64,000 nt of DNA from Candidatus Obscuribacter sp. (GTDB lineage Bacteria; Cyanobacteriota; Vampirovibrionia; Obscuribacterales; Obscuribacteraceae), in NCBI GenBank assembly GCA_021772095.1, contig JADYXR010000147.1:35981-99980 (forward strand), read 5' to 3'. The translations under genes were made by a program, and so were the position numbers. Below are positions 43,884-52,764 of this stretch, piece by piece; within the stretch, counting starts at the first letter, position 1; each line of letters starts with the position of its first letter. Under the pieces are notes generated by a model, which ran no database searches, was not told where the DNA came from, and saw nothing but the letters and a program-made list of their open reading frames with translations.

Positions 43884-44525
43884 ATGGTCGGAACCGACAT
43901 TAAAGCTAGTTTGAAAAACGCGGTGGACGCGGCATTGTCCGAAAAGAACCCGGATCTAGCTGATCAAAAGTATATCGACATCTTACAACTGGTTCGCATG
44001 CAAGTTGGCGACGCCGAAGCAGACATCGCCAATGCGCTCCAGGCAGTCGCAAAGCAGCTGGAAGACGACGGTCGAAAAGAACACGCCTTCGATTTTAAAC
44101 AAAAAACTTGCATTATGCTTCTTGAATTCACAATGATGCCGATGCCACCACTACCGAAGGAATTCGCCGTTTCATCGACGAGCGCGATGGATGACCCGTG
44201 CATGAAGCTCGTTTTGATGATTCATTACGTCAATGATCTGGACGCAGCGAAAAAACATTATTCGAAAACTTTGCAAGCAATCGTTATCGACGACGGACCG
44301 GAGTTCGCATGCGTTCGCACTGCCCATGGTGCGCAATTTCTACTGGTGAAATCAACCAGAGCAGAAACATTCCCAGCATTCGAAGCGCTGCTCGGTAAAA
44401 TCGACGCGCTAGAATATCTCACAAAGGAAGGCTGGAAGAGCGAAGGAACCGCACACAACACGCCTTGCGGAAGAGCTCAAGTCTACTTGCACCCGGAGCT
44501 GGGCAAACTCGCACTGATTGAATAG
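43884..44525 (+). CDS. VOC/glyoxalase-like protein with N-terminal helical domain
   Basis: A 213-aa cytoplasmic protein. Residues ~1-85 are helical and TPR-like (NPDLADQKYIDILQLVRMQV, ANALQAVAKQLEDDGRKEHAF). Residues ~105-213 resemble one VOC module (VLMIHYVNDLDAAKKHYSKT, FACVRTAHGAQFLLVK, YLHPELGKLALIE). A half-VOC would need to dimerise to make a metal site. AAGGCGG precedes ATG. Only seven bases separate it from the convergent histidine kinase gene. Function unknown. Confidence 0.6.
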   Translation: MVGTDIKASLKNAVDAALSEKNPDLADQKYIDILQLVRMQVGDAEADIANALQAVAKQLEDDGRKEHAFDFKQKTCIMLLEFTMMPMPPLPKEFAVSSTSAMDDPCMKLVLMIHYVNDLDAAKKHYSKTLQAIVIDDGPEFACVRTAHGAQFLLVKSTRAETFPAFEALLGKIDALEYLTKEGWKSEGTAHNTPCGRAQVYLHPELGKLALIE

Positions 44526-44531
44526 GAACGT

Positions 44532-46328
44532 TCAGGCCGGCATCTTCACGCGAAACCAGAATTGGCTGCCCTCGCCTTCGACACTATCGACACCGATGGT
44601 GCCACCATGTGCTTCGATGATGTTCTTGCAAATCGCCAGGCCCAATCCGGTGCCTTTTTTCTCGACGGCATTTTTCGCATCAACTTGTTTGAATCGTTCA
44701 AAAACAGATTCCAGCTTGTCTGCCGGAATGCCTCTGCCATGGTCGATAACGCGAAACTCTGCCATGCCATCGCGTTCGAATGCGCGAACTTCAACTTCAG
44801 ATTGTTGCGGTGAAAACTTGATCGCGTTAGAAAGTAGATTTACTAAAACTTGAATGATTCGATCACCGTCGACCAGAAGCTGTCGATCGTTTGATACCAC
44901 GTTTAGTTCCACCTTCTGTGCCTCGGCCATGCCGGAGACAGCTTCAAAGGCGCTAGCGATAAGATGATTGGTGGAGGTTTGCTCCAGCTCCAGTTGCATT
45001 TGACCGGCTTCAAATTTTTCAACATCGAGCAAATCGTTAATCAATCGAATTAACCGATCGATGCTTTCATCCATGGTTCCTAACCTGATTTTTGCCTTCG
45101 CCGTTTGCTCGCCGAAAACGCCGTTCAAAAACAAGCCCAGTGATACTCGCAGAGAGGTCAGCGGCGAGCGAAGGTCGTGACTGACCATGTTGACGAACTC
45201 TTGCTTGGCGCGCTCCAGTTCTTTCCTGCCGGTAATGTCGTGAATGACGACGAAGTACGATTTCTCTGCGGTGTCCCACTTAATCGACAAGAGCACATCG
45301 CGCACGCCACCGTATTTGGTTAGCATGCCGACCTCGAGATTGTAGTTGGAATCAGGATCTCGTTTTGCGTTTTGCAAGAAATCATGCGTCTTTTCATGCT
45401 GTTCTTTAACCACGTATTCCATTATGTGATTTTCGACGGCTTCTTCGATCTCGAAACCGGTCAATTCGTTGAACGCTCGGTTGATTCGCATTAAGCGACC
45501 ATCGCCATCCAGAGAACAAATCACGTCGACTGCGTTCTCAAAGACCGCGCGCTCCCGAGCACCCGCTTCCCTGAGAGTTTCAGCCACAACGTGGAATACT
45601 TTATCCAGTTGCACAAGTTCATCCTCGGGACCTTGCAGCACCGGCAGCAGTGGCTCGCCCCGAACTAAATAAAGACTGTTCTCCGAAATTTGACCAATTC
45701 TCGTGACAATACTTTTGAAAAAGTATCTCAGAAGTCCCAATGCCACCACAACGTTGAGCAAGACTCCAACTACGAGAATCGACCACATCGCCACTTTCGT
45801 TTCTTGCGTTCGTTTATAAGCTTCGTCTGACAGATCATAAAAATCCCGCAGTGCTTCTTCCAGAATCATGCGAATCGACGCAGTTTTCTCTTGAACAACA
45901 AGCATCATCATAACCTTCTCGTCTTTCGAACGATGGAAGAGATCAGGCTTTGGAGCGCCGAGTTCAAGAAGCGTAGCTCTCACATCTTCCCAGTCCTTAT
46001 CGATTGTAGGCTTATAGCGAGCCAATCGAGAATCTTCCAGGAACGCCGCTTTGATTTGCTCGACGCCTTTCTCGACAATCATTACCTTTTCTCGCAGACC
46101 ACTTTCGTACTTTGGATCTTTATCGATTGCAAGAAAACCGGCTTGGAAAAATGCTTCTTGCATCTTCCCATTGGTTGCAGTCATCAAGCGGGTTAAACGA
46201 GTAAATTTCTGCTGTTCGTTAATCGCATCATTCGACGCTTGCATACTGGCAATAAGGCTGCCCACAATCACCAGCTCTATCACAAGCGGCACAAGCACGA
46301 TAATTATTCCCTGGTGAACAATTTTCAT
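44532..46328 (-). CDS. Membrane PAS-domain sensor histidine kinase
   Basis: A 598-aa hybrid-free sensor kinase. Helix one is at about 7-30 and the extracytoplasmic sensor at about 31-180. Helix two (about 182-205) leads to a HAMP-like stretch. A PAS domain follows at about 258-370 (AVFENAVDVICSLDGDGRLMRINRAF). The dimerisation/phosphoacceptor segment SHDLRSPLTSLR has His near 384. The ATPase domain has N box NLLSNAIKFSP, G1 DHGRGIP and G2 GTGLGL. All key residues are present. No response regulator is adjacent, so it is an orphan kinase. The sensor part may detect a membrane or periplasmic signal. Confidence 0.93.
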   Translation of the reverse strand: MKIVHQGIIIVLVPLVIELVIVGSLIASMQASNDAINEQQKFTRLTRLMTATNGKMQEAFFQAGFLAIDKDPKYESGLREKVMIVEKGVEQIKAAFLEDSRLARYKPTIDKDWEDVRATLLELGAPKPDLFHRSKDEKVMMMLVVQEKTASIRMILEEALRDFYDLSDEAYKRTQETKVAMWSILVVGVLLNVVVALGLLRYFFKSIVTRIGQISENSLYLVRGEPLLPVLQGPEDELVQLDKVFHVVAETLREAGARERAVFENAVDVICSLDGDGRLMRINRAFNELTGFEIEEAVENHIMEYVVKEQHEKTHDFLQNAKRDPDSNYNLEVGMLTKYGGVRDVLLSIKWDTAEKSYFVVIHDITGRKELERAKQEFVNMVSHDLRSPLTSLRVSLGLFLNGVFGEQTAKAKIRLGTMDESIDRLIRLINDLLDVEKFEAGQMQLELEQTSTNHLIASAFEAVSGMAEAQKVELNVVSNDRQLLVDGDRIIQVLVNLLSNAIKFSPQQSEVEVRAFERDGMAEFRVIDHGRGIPADKLESVFERFKQVDAKNAVEKKGTGLGLAICKNIIEAHGGTIGVDSVEGEGSQFWFRVKMPA

Positions 46329-46500
46329 CGCAATCGTGGTCCCCAGCAGTGTTTACATCGTGTGCCCGATCAACGAATCAAACACTGATTGTCTATCGAC
46401 AAGTGTAACAGCGCATGGAAAGCTTGGAGCAGTCAAGAGCCAAACAGCTATCAATCATGATAAATATGCATGAATCTTCCCGAGCATTCCTGGAGCCAAA

Positions 46501-47706
46501 ATGAAGAACATCGGTATCATCACGTCCGGCGGCGACTGCGGCGGTCTCAACGGCGTCATCAAGGGCGCAGCATTGACAGCGCTCAGCAAAGGCGACACCG
46601 CCTACATCATCCCCAACGGATATGCCGGGCTTTACAACCTGATTGATTTCTCGGAGTTGACGAAACTAACAAAAGAGCGCGTCGAACAAATTCACGTTTA
46701 CGAAGCCGGCAGTGAAGCCGGTAACTCGCGCGTCAAAGTTTCAAAAATCAAAGACGAGAAGAAATACGATCGGATTAAAGATGGTCTCAAGAAATTCAAA
46801 TTAGACGCGCTGGTTATCTCTGGTGGCGACGACACCGGAGCGGTAGTCAAAGACCTTTCCAATCAAGGCATTCCATGCGTTCATGCTCCAAAAACAATGG
46901 ACCTTGATTTGATGCCGTACAGCGTCGGAGGCGATTCGACAATCAATCGCATTCAAGACGAAATTCGCGATTTGCGAACAACCGGTCGCACACACAACCG
47001 CATTATTGTTTTGGAAGTGTTCGGAAGATACGCTGGTCATACGGCTTTCCGCGGTGGCGTCGCAGCTGATGCCGACGCCATTTTGATTCCGGAAATTCCA
47101 GTTGATTTTGATGTTTTGTACAAACACATAAAAGATGCGTTTATCAAGCGCGTTGAAGAAAGCGATGTTCACGCAGGCACCGCCACCATTGTGGTGGCAG
47201 AGGGACTGCGTGATGCCTCTGGAAATGAGCTTGTCGACATGAACTCCACACCGGATTCATTCGGACATAGAAAACTGATGGGAGCAGGCTCTTACGTCGT
47301 GAAGCAGATTGAGAGCCGCGTCAAAGCGGACCCTGAAATCAAAGAGTTCATGAAGAGAACCGGTCAATTCGTCGAAGGCGTTTATGAAATTCCCGAAGTC
47401 CGCGAAATCAGACCGGGTCACCTGGTGCGTTGCGGCTTCTCGTCAGCCGTCGACGCTAACTTCGGTTTGGAAGTGGGCGCGGCAGCAGTCGAATTGATCA
47501 CAAAAGGAATCTTCGGCGTCACCGTCGTTTCCTATCGCAATGGAAACATTCAATATATGGATGTGGCCGACGCCATTGTTCAACGCTTCGTCGATCCTCA
47601 AGATGCCTCTACTTATGAGGCTCTTGGTGTGTGCTTCGGACGAAAACCGGAAGCAACGGCAGTGAAAACAGAAAAAATCACAGGCGTGCCTGCACGCGTG
47701 TACTAA
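46501..47706 (+). CDS. pfp: 6-phosphofructokinase, PPi-dependent type by motif
   Basis: A 401-aa phosphofructokinase. The nucleotide/phosphate loop is ITSGGDCGGLNGVI and the catalytic region is KTMDLDL (about 130). It has GGDDT at about 108, where ATP enzymes have GGDGS, together with PKTMD where ATP enzymes have a Gly. This Asp/Lys combination is the known marker of PPi-dependent enzymes. It also has EVFGRYAGHTA and the effector-side EGLRDASGNEL. It should interconvert fructose 6-phosphate and fructose 1,6-bisphosphate reversibly. The 3' end overlaps repeated GCGTGTACT motifs. Confidence 0.88.
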   Translation: MKNIGIITSGGDCGGLNGVIKGAALTALSKGDTAYIIPNGYAGLYNLIDFSELTKLTKERVEQIHVYEAGSEAGNSRVKVSKIKDEKKYDRIKDGLKKFKLDALVISGGDDTGAVVKDLSNQGIPCVHAPKTMDLDLMPYSVGGDSTINRIQDEIRDLRTTGRTHNRIIVLEVFGRYAGHTAFRGGVAADADAILIPEIPVDFDVLYKHIKDAFIKRVEESDVHAGTATIVVAEGLRDASGNELVDMNSTPDSFGHRKLMGAGSYVVKQIESRVKADPEIKEFMKRTGQFVEGVYEIPEVREIRPGHLVRCGFSSAVDANFGLEVGAAAVELITKGIFGVTVVSYRNGNIQYMDVADAIVQRFVDPQDASTYEALGVCFGRKPEATAVKTEKITGVPARVY

Positions 47707-47772
47707 ACGCCAGGTGCGTGTGTACCGAGCGTGTACTGAGAGCTAAAACCCGGGTACGGAGCCGCGTGTACT
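47696..47772. repeat. Four GCGTGTACY motifs around the pfk stop codon
   Basis: GCGTGTACT (47696-47704, running into the stop codon), GCGTGTGTACC (47716-47726), GCGTGTACT (47729-47737) and GCGTGTACT (47764-47772). CCCGGGTNCNG lies between copies and again after the last. Irregular spacing sets it apart from the 16-bp arrays. Confidence 0.6.
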
Positions 47773-48101
47773 ACGCCTCTAGCCCCGGGTCAGTGCGCTG
47801 CCAGAACCAGTTTTGTCTCACATCTTTCAGTTAGCTGGTACTCATAATCAAGCCAGAGGTCCAGTTCCGGACACTGTTCCCAGTTCGGTTGACGCTGACT
47901 GGCAGCGGCTTTGTGCAATCCGACCAATGAATTCTCCGTTCTGGGCTGAGTGCGGGAACATTAGTTCAGCCATGTGGTCTATTAACCCATTGGTTAGTTT
48001 GCCCCGTGAGGGCACGAAAGAATAAAGCTGGGACCGCCTGCGGTGTATCCCGTGCTTGGCTGCGCGTTGGTTATCCAATCTCTCATAAAGGATTCAAGGA
48101 A
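47773..48101. other. Gene-free leader region
   Basis: 329 bases between the repeat cluster and the exported protein gene. I see only the AAGGA at about 48088 and no open frame with coding character. Confidence 0.4.
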
Positions 48102-49301
48102 ATGAAATCTAAGTCTCACATCACACGGAGTGTACTTGCAGCGACCCTGGTCATTGGGCAAGCACTCTCCATGCCAGTACTGCCAGTGTTCGCCGCGGAT
48201 AGCGATGTGATGCTCGCAGGACAGGCAGTAATTTCCGATATCGCTCCGGTTAGCGGTTTTTCAAGCTCCAAGCGAGCAGAACTGATTCAGTCGAATCTCG
48301 ACAATGCTCTCGTCGCCACCAAAGGTGCGTCACCATCCTCGGTGGCAGTCACCTATGTTAAAGGAAGTCCTGTTCTCACACTCGGCGGCTATCAAGTTGC
48401 CACTGTAGACAGTGCCAGCGCAAAAGCCAGCGGCACTACCAGTGCGCTTCTTGCAAAACGTTGGGCTGATAATTTGAGAAATTCTTTGAGAGATCAAGGA
48501 ACCATCGAAGCGTACATCGAACAGATCTCCGGCGCTTATCAAGCCAGTGCACCATCACAAATTCCATCGGCACCACAGCGTGAGACATCTAACAACGCAC
48601 CTGTGCAACAGCCACAACAACAACAACAGCAGCAGCAAGCAGCACCACAATACCAACCGCCTAACATGCAAGGGCGAGTAGTATATGCACCTGCCGGTCT
48701 GACAATCCCGGCGACCCTGAGCACATCTATAACCAGTGACGTTGCCCGAGCCGGTGACCTGGTTCAAGCCACGATCTCGCAGCCTATCATCCTGGGCGAA
48801 AGCCAAATCCCTCAAGGTTCTGTGTTAATCGGTCAAGTTTCCGATGCCACAGCAGGCAAGATGCTCGGCAGATCGGGCGCTATGGAAATCAAATTCAATC
48901 GACTGAGACTGGCTGATGGACAAGAAATTCCATTCACTGCCCACCTGGTCGGCGGAATCGACAAGTACAAAGATCAAGGCGGAGACAAATCCGATTCCTT
49001 CAAGGGCGAAAACTGGAAAGGCAAGGCCCTTCAAGCTGGAGTCCGTGGTCTAATCGGCGCTGGAACCGGCGCAGCACTCGGTACTGCAGTAGGCGCCATC
49101 GCAGGCGGTGGCAGAGGAGTGGGAAGAGGAGCATGGTCCGGTGCTGCAATCGGCGGTGGCGTCGGCGTAGCCCAGAGCTTAATCCTCAGAAAAGGCGCCA
49201 ACGTCCGCATCGCAAGCGGAACGCCTATCAATCTCCAACTCGATGCACCGATGCAATTCTCGGTTCCACAAGCCCCAGTAGCGTATGCAGGCAACTACTA
49301 A
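48102..49301 (+). CDS. Exported protein: poly-Q linker, VirB10-like domain, glycine zipper
   Basis: A 399-aa protein with a Sec signal (RSVLAATLVIGQALSMPVLPVFA). Residues ~35-145 form an alpha/beta domain (RAELIQSNLDNALVATKGASPSSVAVTYV cut by LTLGGYQVATV) like periplasmic domains of cyanobacterial channel proteins. A QQPQQQQQQQQ linker (about 168-182) and a VirB10/TrbI-like beta domain (about 200-290, TIPATLSTSITSDVARAGDL, PQGSVLIGQV) follow. A glycine zipper (about 310-365, AGTGAALGTAVGAIAGGGRG) may insert in a membrane. AAGGA precedes ATG 48102. Function unknown; probably envelope-associated. Confidence 0.8.
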   Translation: MKSKSHITRSVLAATLVIGQALSMPVLPVFAADSDVMLAGQAVISDIAPVSGFSSSKRAELIQSNLDNALVATKGASPSSVAVTYVKGSPVLTLGGYQVATVDSASAKASGTTSALLAKRWADNLRNSLRDQGTIEAYIEQISGAYQASAPSQIPSAPQRETSNNAPVQQPQQQQQQQQAAPQYQPPNMQGRVVYAPAGLTIPATLSTSITSDVARAGDLVQATISQPIILGESQIPQGSVLIGQVSDATAGKMLGRSGAMEIKFNRLRLADGQEIPFTAHLVGGIDKYKDQGGDKSDSFKGENWKGKALQAGVRGLIGAGTGAALGTAVGAIAGGGRGVGRGAWSGAAIGGGVGVAQSLILRKGANVRIASGTPINLQLDAPMQFSVPQAPVAYAGNY

Positions 49302-49600
49302 GCCCGGCTGCACAACGCACAAACAATACGGATAACGTTATAGATTTTCCGGCGCTGGAAGGGAGAGGTGAAAGCCTCTCTCTTCTGGCTTTAAACTTGC
49401 AAAAGAGGCAGCAGTAGGGACTTCAGAAGACTTTTTAACTGAAAAGGGATTGAAAGGGTACGGTTGGTAAGGTTGAAATATGCCGATCGAAACGAAGTGC
49501 GGGCAATCATGAAATCGGGATATACACGGTTTCTGCCCCTAAGTAAAAAACCAGATTACCACGTTGAGATCGGCAACCAATTTGGTTGGAGGAAAATACC

Positions 49601-49804
49601 ATGTACGCAAGAACATTAAAAAGAAAAACCCTACCTGTAGGTTATCAGTGCCAGGACTGTGAAGAATTTTTCAGTGCCAAAGACGCAGATAACTGCCCCA
49701 ATTGCTTCTCCAAGGACCGCAGCAATCTAGTAATTCTGCATATGGAAGACGACCAAGATCTAGTTGAATGGCTGGAGATGATTGATTTCGCAGCCGGCGA
49801 TTAG
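49601..49804 (+). CDS. Small zinc-ribbon protein
   Basis: A 67-aa protein with a CxxC pair pattern (YQCQDCEEFF near residue 16 and DNCPNCFSK near 33) and an acidic C-terminus (EDDQDLVEWLEMID). GGAGG precedes ATG 49601. Probably a zinc-binding regulator or structural protein. A strong terminator follows. Confidence 0.7.
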   Translation: MYARTLKRKTLPVGYQCQDCEEFFSAKDADNCPNCFSKDRSNLVILHMEDDQDLVEWLEMIDFAAGD

Positions 49805-49840
49805 CTTTCTGTGACCTCCTAAGTGCGTAAAGGTCCAAAG

Positions 49841-49878
49841 TTGCCCTCCATCACGACTTGTACGTGATGGAGTGGCAA
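49841..49878 (+). terminator. Strong intrinsic terminator
   Basis: CTCCATCACG/CGTGATGGAG (10 bp) capped by a seven-base loop and flanked by TTGCC/GGCAA outer pairs. TTCATTT follows. It ends the zinc-ribbon gene before the two-component operon. Confidence 0.8.
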
Positions 49879-49923
49879 TTCATTTGGTATGCGTTAAACT
49901 GGGAGAAGATTTGATGAAAAACC

Positions 49924-50583
49924 ATGAAAATACTCCTTGTTGAAGATGACGATCTTGTTGCCGATTCGCTCGCTCGCGTTTTAAGAGGGAGCGGTTACGT
50001 CGTCGATTGTGTCAATGACGGTCAATACGCCGAAACAGCGGTGAAGACTGAACCTTACGATGCCGTAATACTCGATCTCGGCTTGCCTAATATGGACGGT
50101 TTAGAGTTTTTAAAACGCATCCGCAGCAAAAAAATCGGGGTGCCGGTTTTAATTCTCACAGCTCGAGACAGCTATGAGGAGCGCATTGCCGGGCTGGACT
50201 GCGGTGCCAATGACTATGTGACCAAACCATTCCACCTCGGCGAATTGGAAGCAAGAGTGCGCGCACTCTTGCGCCTGGGTTGCAGCAACGCTCCAAACGT
50301 GGAAATAGGTGAATTGACTTTTGATACGGTTCGCCGTGTTTTGAAGAAAGGCAATGAAATCATCGAGCTCTCACCGCGCGAATATGCCGTGATGGAAATT
50401 TTGATCCACAACGTTGGTTCGCTAGTCACGAAGCAAAAAATCGCAGGTGCGCTCAGCGACTGGGAGGACTCAGTTTCGTTCAACGCAATCGACATCATCG
50501 TGCACCGTTTGCGGAAGAAACTGGAACCATTCGGTTTGAAACTACAAACGATTCGGGGGCTGGGATTCCTTGTCGAACCGTAG
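49924..50583 (+). CDS. OmpR/PhoB-family response regulator (QseB/PmrA-like)
   Basis: A 219-aa response regulator. The receiver domain (about 1-115) has the acidic pair EDD at residues 7-9, phospho-acceptor Asp near 55 in LDLGLPNMDG, LTARDS and KPF. The winged-helix output domain (about 125-219) ends GLKLQTIRGLGFLVEP. It probably binds DNA on phosphorylation by the kinase encoded downstream, which starts 14 bases before this gene ends. Confidence 0.95.
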   Translation: MKILLVEDDDLVADSLARVLRGSGYVVDCVNDGQYAETAVKTEPYDAVILDLGLPNMDGLEFLKRIRSKKIGVPVLILTARDSYEERIAGLDCGANDYVTKPFHLGELEARVRALLRLGCSNAPNVEIGELTFDTVRRVLKKGNEIIELSPREYAVMEILIHNVGSLVTKQKIAGALSDWEDSVSFNAIDIIVHRLRKKLEPFGLKLQTIRGLGFLVEP

Positions 50584-52024
50584 CCCCTCCGGGGGTTCGA
50601 TACGAAGAAAGCTCCTGCTCTGGTTATTGATACCACTTATTTGCCTGTGTTCGTTATCGGCATTTGTTGCATATCGGCTGGCAGAAAGGTTTGCAAACGA
50701 ATCGTATGACAAACTTCTGTTGAAGTCCGCCGAATCGATCGCGGACCGATTGGGACGAAACGAAGCCGGCATCGTAATTGCCGACTTGCCGCGCTCGGCT
50801 CAGGCGATTTTGCGGCACAGTCCGGACAATCAATTCTTTTATCAAATCGCTGATGACTACGGGCACCGCTTGACCGGTGACGTTGAACTGCCAATGCCCC
50901 GCGGCACTGAAGGTGTTGGTCCGTCTTTTCGAAACAGTGCAATCGATGGACAGATTGTGCGCATGTGCCGCATATCTGTTCAAATCAGCCCCAGCCCTGA
51001 CGATATTCACATTCAGGTGGCTGAAACTTTAAACAGCAGACAGAAGTTTCTGGAACAAATCTTCCTCAGCATCCTGGCACCGCAATTGGTGCTGGTCGTG
51101 CTCGCCAGCATATCTGTTTGGTTAGGCGTAAAGCAGGGTCTTGATCCTCTGGAGAAACTCGGAAAGCTTTTAAAAGAACGAGGCAAGCTCGACCTTTCGC
51201 CGGTAGATATCGGCAAGACGCCTGCGGAATTAGCGCCGGTTACGAAGGCACTGAATGAACTTTTCGCAAGCGCGAATACTCACATTCACTTGCAGCGGCA
51301 ATTCATCGGCAACGCCGCGCATCAATTGAGAACGCCGGTTACGGCGCTTAAGACATATGTCGAGTACGCGGAGAGAATCAAAGACTCTGAGAAAGAAAAT
51401 TTCGATAGCGTTCTCAAACAGATGGCTGAAGCGACAAATCGAGTAGCGCACATGGTCAGCCGTTTGCTCAGCCTGGCGCGCTCGGAAGAGCCGCATGCTC
51501 AGGGCGAATTGGAGATTATGGATCTGAACTCGGCAGTCAACGACGCTGCATCGAATGTGGTGCATGAGGCACTCAACCGCGGCGTCAATTTAGAATTTGA
51601 ACTGCCGGAAGAACCAGTCCAAATAAAAGCTGACCAGGGCGACATCGCAGAAATTTTGACGAACCTTTTAGAGAATGCGATTCGCTACACGAGTGAAAGG
51701 GGCTCAGTGTGGGTCAAGGTGAACGCTACGAGCGACAAAGCAATTTTTTCCGTTGAAGACAACGGACCGGGAATCAACGAAAACAACAAGCAAAAGATAT
51801 TCGAGCGCTTTTTCCGGGTGCCGGGCACGAACGGCTCAGGCTGCGGGCTTGGGCTCGCCATCGTCAGTGAAGCGGCGCTCAATAATGACGCGATTGTTGA
51901 GGTCAAAGATCGCCCTGAAGGCGGAACCGTTTTTGAGGTTTCCTTTCCGCTGATTATTCAACCGGTGCAGAAAGTGAAAGCGCCACCAGGCGTAGCGATG
52001 GCGTCAACCGACGTCGATTCCTGA
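50570..52024 (+). CDS. Sensor histidine kinase (QseC/TctE-like)
   Basis: A 484-aa sensor kinase. Helix one is at about 14-36. An extracytoplasmic 2CSK-type sensor follows (about 40-165, AESIADRLGRNEAGI) and helix two is at about 168-188. A HAMP segment (LDPLEKLGKLLKERG) leads to HisKA NAAHQLRTPV with His near 249. The ATPase domain has NLLENAIRYT, DNGPGI and GCGLGLAIV. It starts at TTG and overlaps the response regulator by 14 bases, so the two are translationally coupled. Confidence 0.93.
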   Translation: MSNRSPSGGSIRRKLLLWLLIPLICLCSLSAFVAYRLAERFANESYDKLLLKSAESIADRLGRNEAGIVIADLPRSAQAILRHSPDNQFFYQIADDYGHRLTGDVELPMPRGTEGVGPSFRNSAIDGQIVRMCRISVQISPSPDDIHIQVAETLNSRQKFLEQIFLSILAPQLVLVVLASISVWLGVKQGLDPLEKLGKLLKERGKLDLSPVDIGKTPAELAPVTKALNELFASANTHIHLQRQFIGNAAHQLRTPVTALKTYVEYAERIKDSEKENFDSVLKQMAEATNRVAHMVSRLLSLARSEEPHAQGELEIMDLNSAVNDAASNVVHEALNRGVNLEFELPEEPVQIKADQGDIAEILTNLLENAIRYTSERGSVWVKVNATSDKAIFSVEDNGPGINENNKQKIFERFFRVPGTNGSGCGLGLAIVSEAALNNDAIVEVKDRPEGGTVFEVSFPLIIQPVQKVKAPPGVAMASTDVDS

Positions 52025-52189
52025 GTCTTGATGTAAGGCCCACCATTGACCACTTTTTCCGAAGCATTGATGAGAAGATTACCAGCGCGAGCGCCCTCAG
52101 CTTCAAAAAAAATGGACGAGCAAGTCTGAAAAGCTGTGCTGCGCATCAAGCATGCATACTACTCAGAACCGATTCAGTTCACTCATCGC

Positions 52190-52633
52190 CTAACCATCAG
52201 AAAGCGGCGGCAATCCTACTTCTTGCTCTACGCTCGATGACCAACGCTTGAGGTCTTTCAAAGTCATCTGTCCGTTTACTAAAAATTGCTTCAGCACTTC
52301 CAGGTCAAGCCGGGTGATCCGCAATTCCTCGCCTTCTTGATCGTCTGCCATCGTGATTATGGTGTCAAAATATTTGGCGACCACCCGCAGCATTTCATAT
52401 TCATCGATACTGAACTCACTTGGTCGCGAGATGCCGTCCATCAGCTCATCTCGACTGATTCCATCACTGTTCGGATCCAGGCGCGCAAAATTTTTCTCAA
52501 GCAACTCGACAACAACCGGACCGTCGAGGTAGCTTTCGCCTTCGGGCGATTCATCACCTTCCTCGGCGTGAAGCAACCACTTTATATCCGTGAGGGCTGC
52601 CTTAGCAGCTTCTTCTCTGTCAATCTTGCTCAT
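52190..52633 (-). CDS. EF-hand-like acidic protein
   Basis: A 147-aa soluble acidic protein. FARLDPNSDGISRDEL (about residue 55) matches the LDxNxDGxISxxEL EF-hand loop with one residue missing between Gly and Ile. A weaker copy (ADDQEGEELRITRLDLE, about 100) follows. GAGG precedes ATG 52633. Calcium binding is plausible but the shortened loop makes it uncertain. It is divergent from the Gln-rich kinase. Confidence 0.65.
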   Translation of the reverse strand: MSKIDREEAAKAALTDIKWLLHAEEGDESPEGESYLDGPVVVELLEKNFARLDPNSDGISRDELMDGISRPSEFSIDEYEMLRVVAKYFDTIITMADDQEGEELRITRLDLEVLKQFLVNGQMTLKDLKRWSSSVEQEVGLPPLSDG

Positions 52634-52764
52634 GACCCAATCCTCAGGTTTTCTCACATTAGCATATGTCTTAAAATTTAGTTATCAACGGCAACTGTTA
52701 CAGTCGGGCACTATACCAATAGGACTAATATGCTTATGATTGTCGGGTCGAAACAGGTGCGGCG

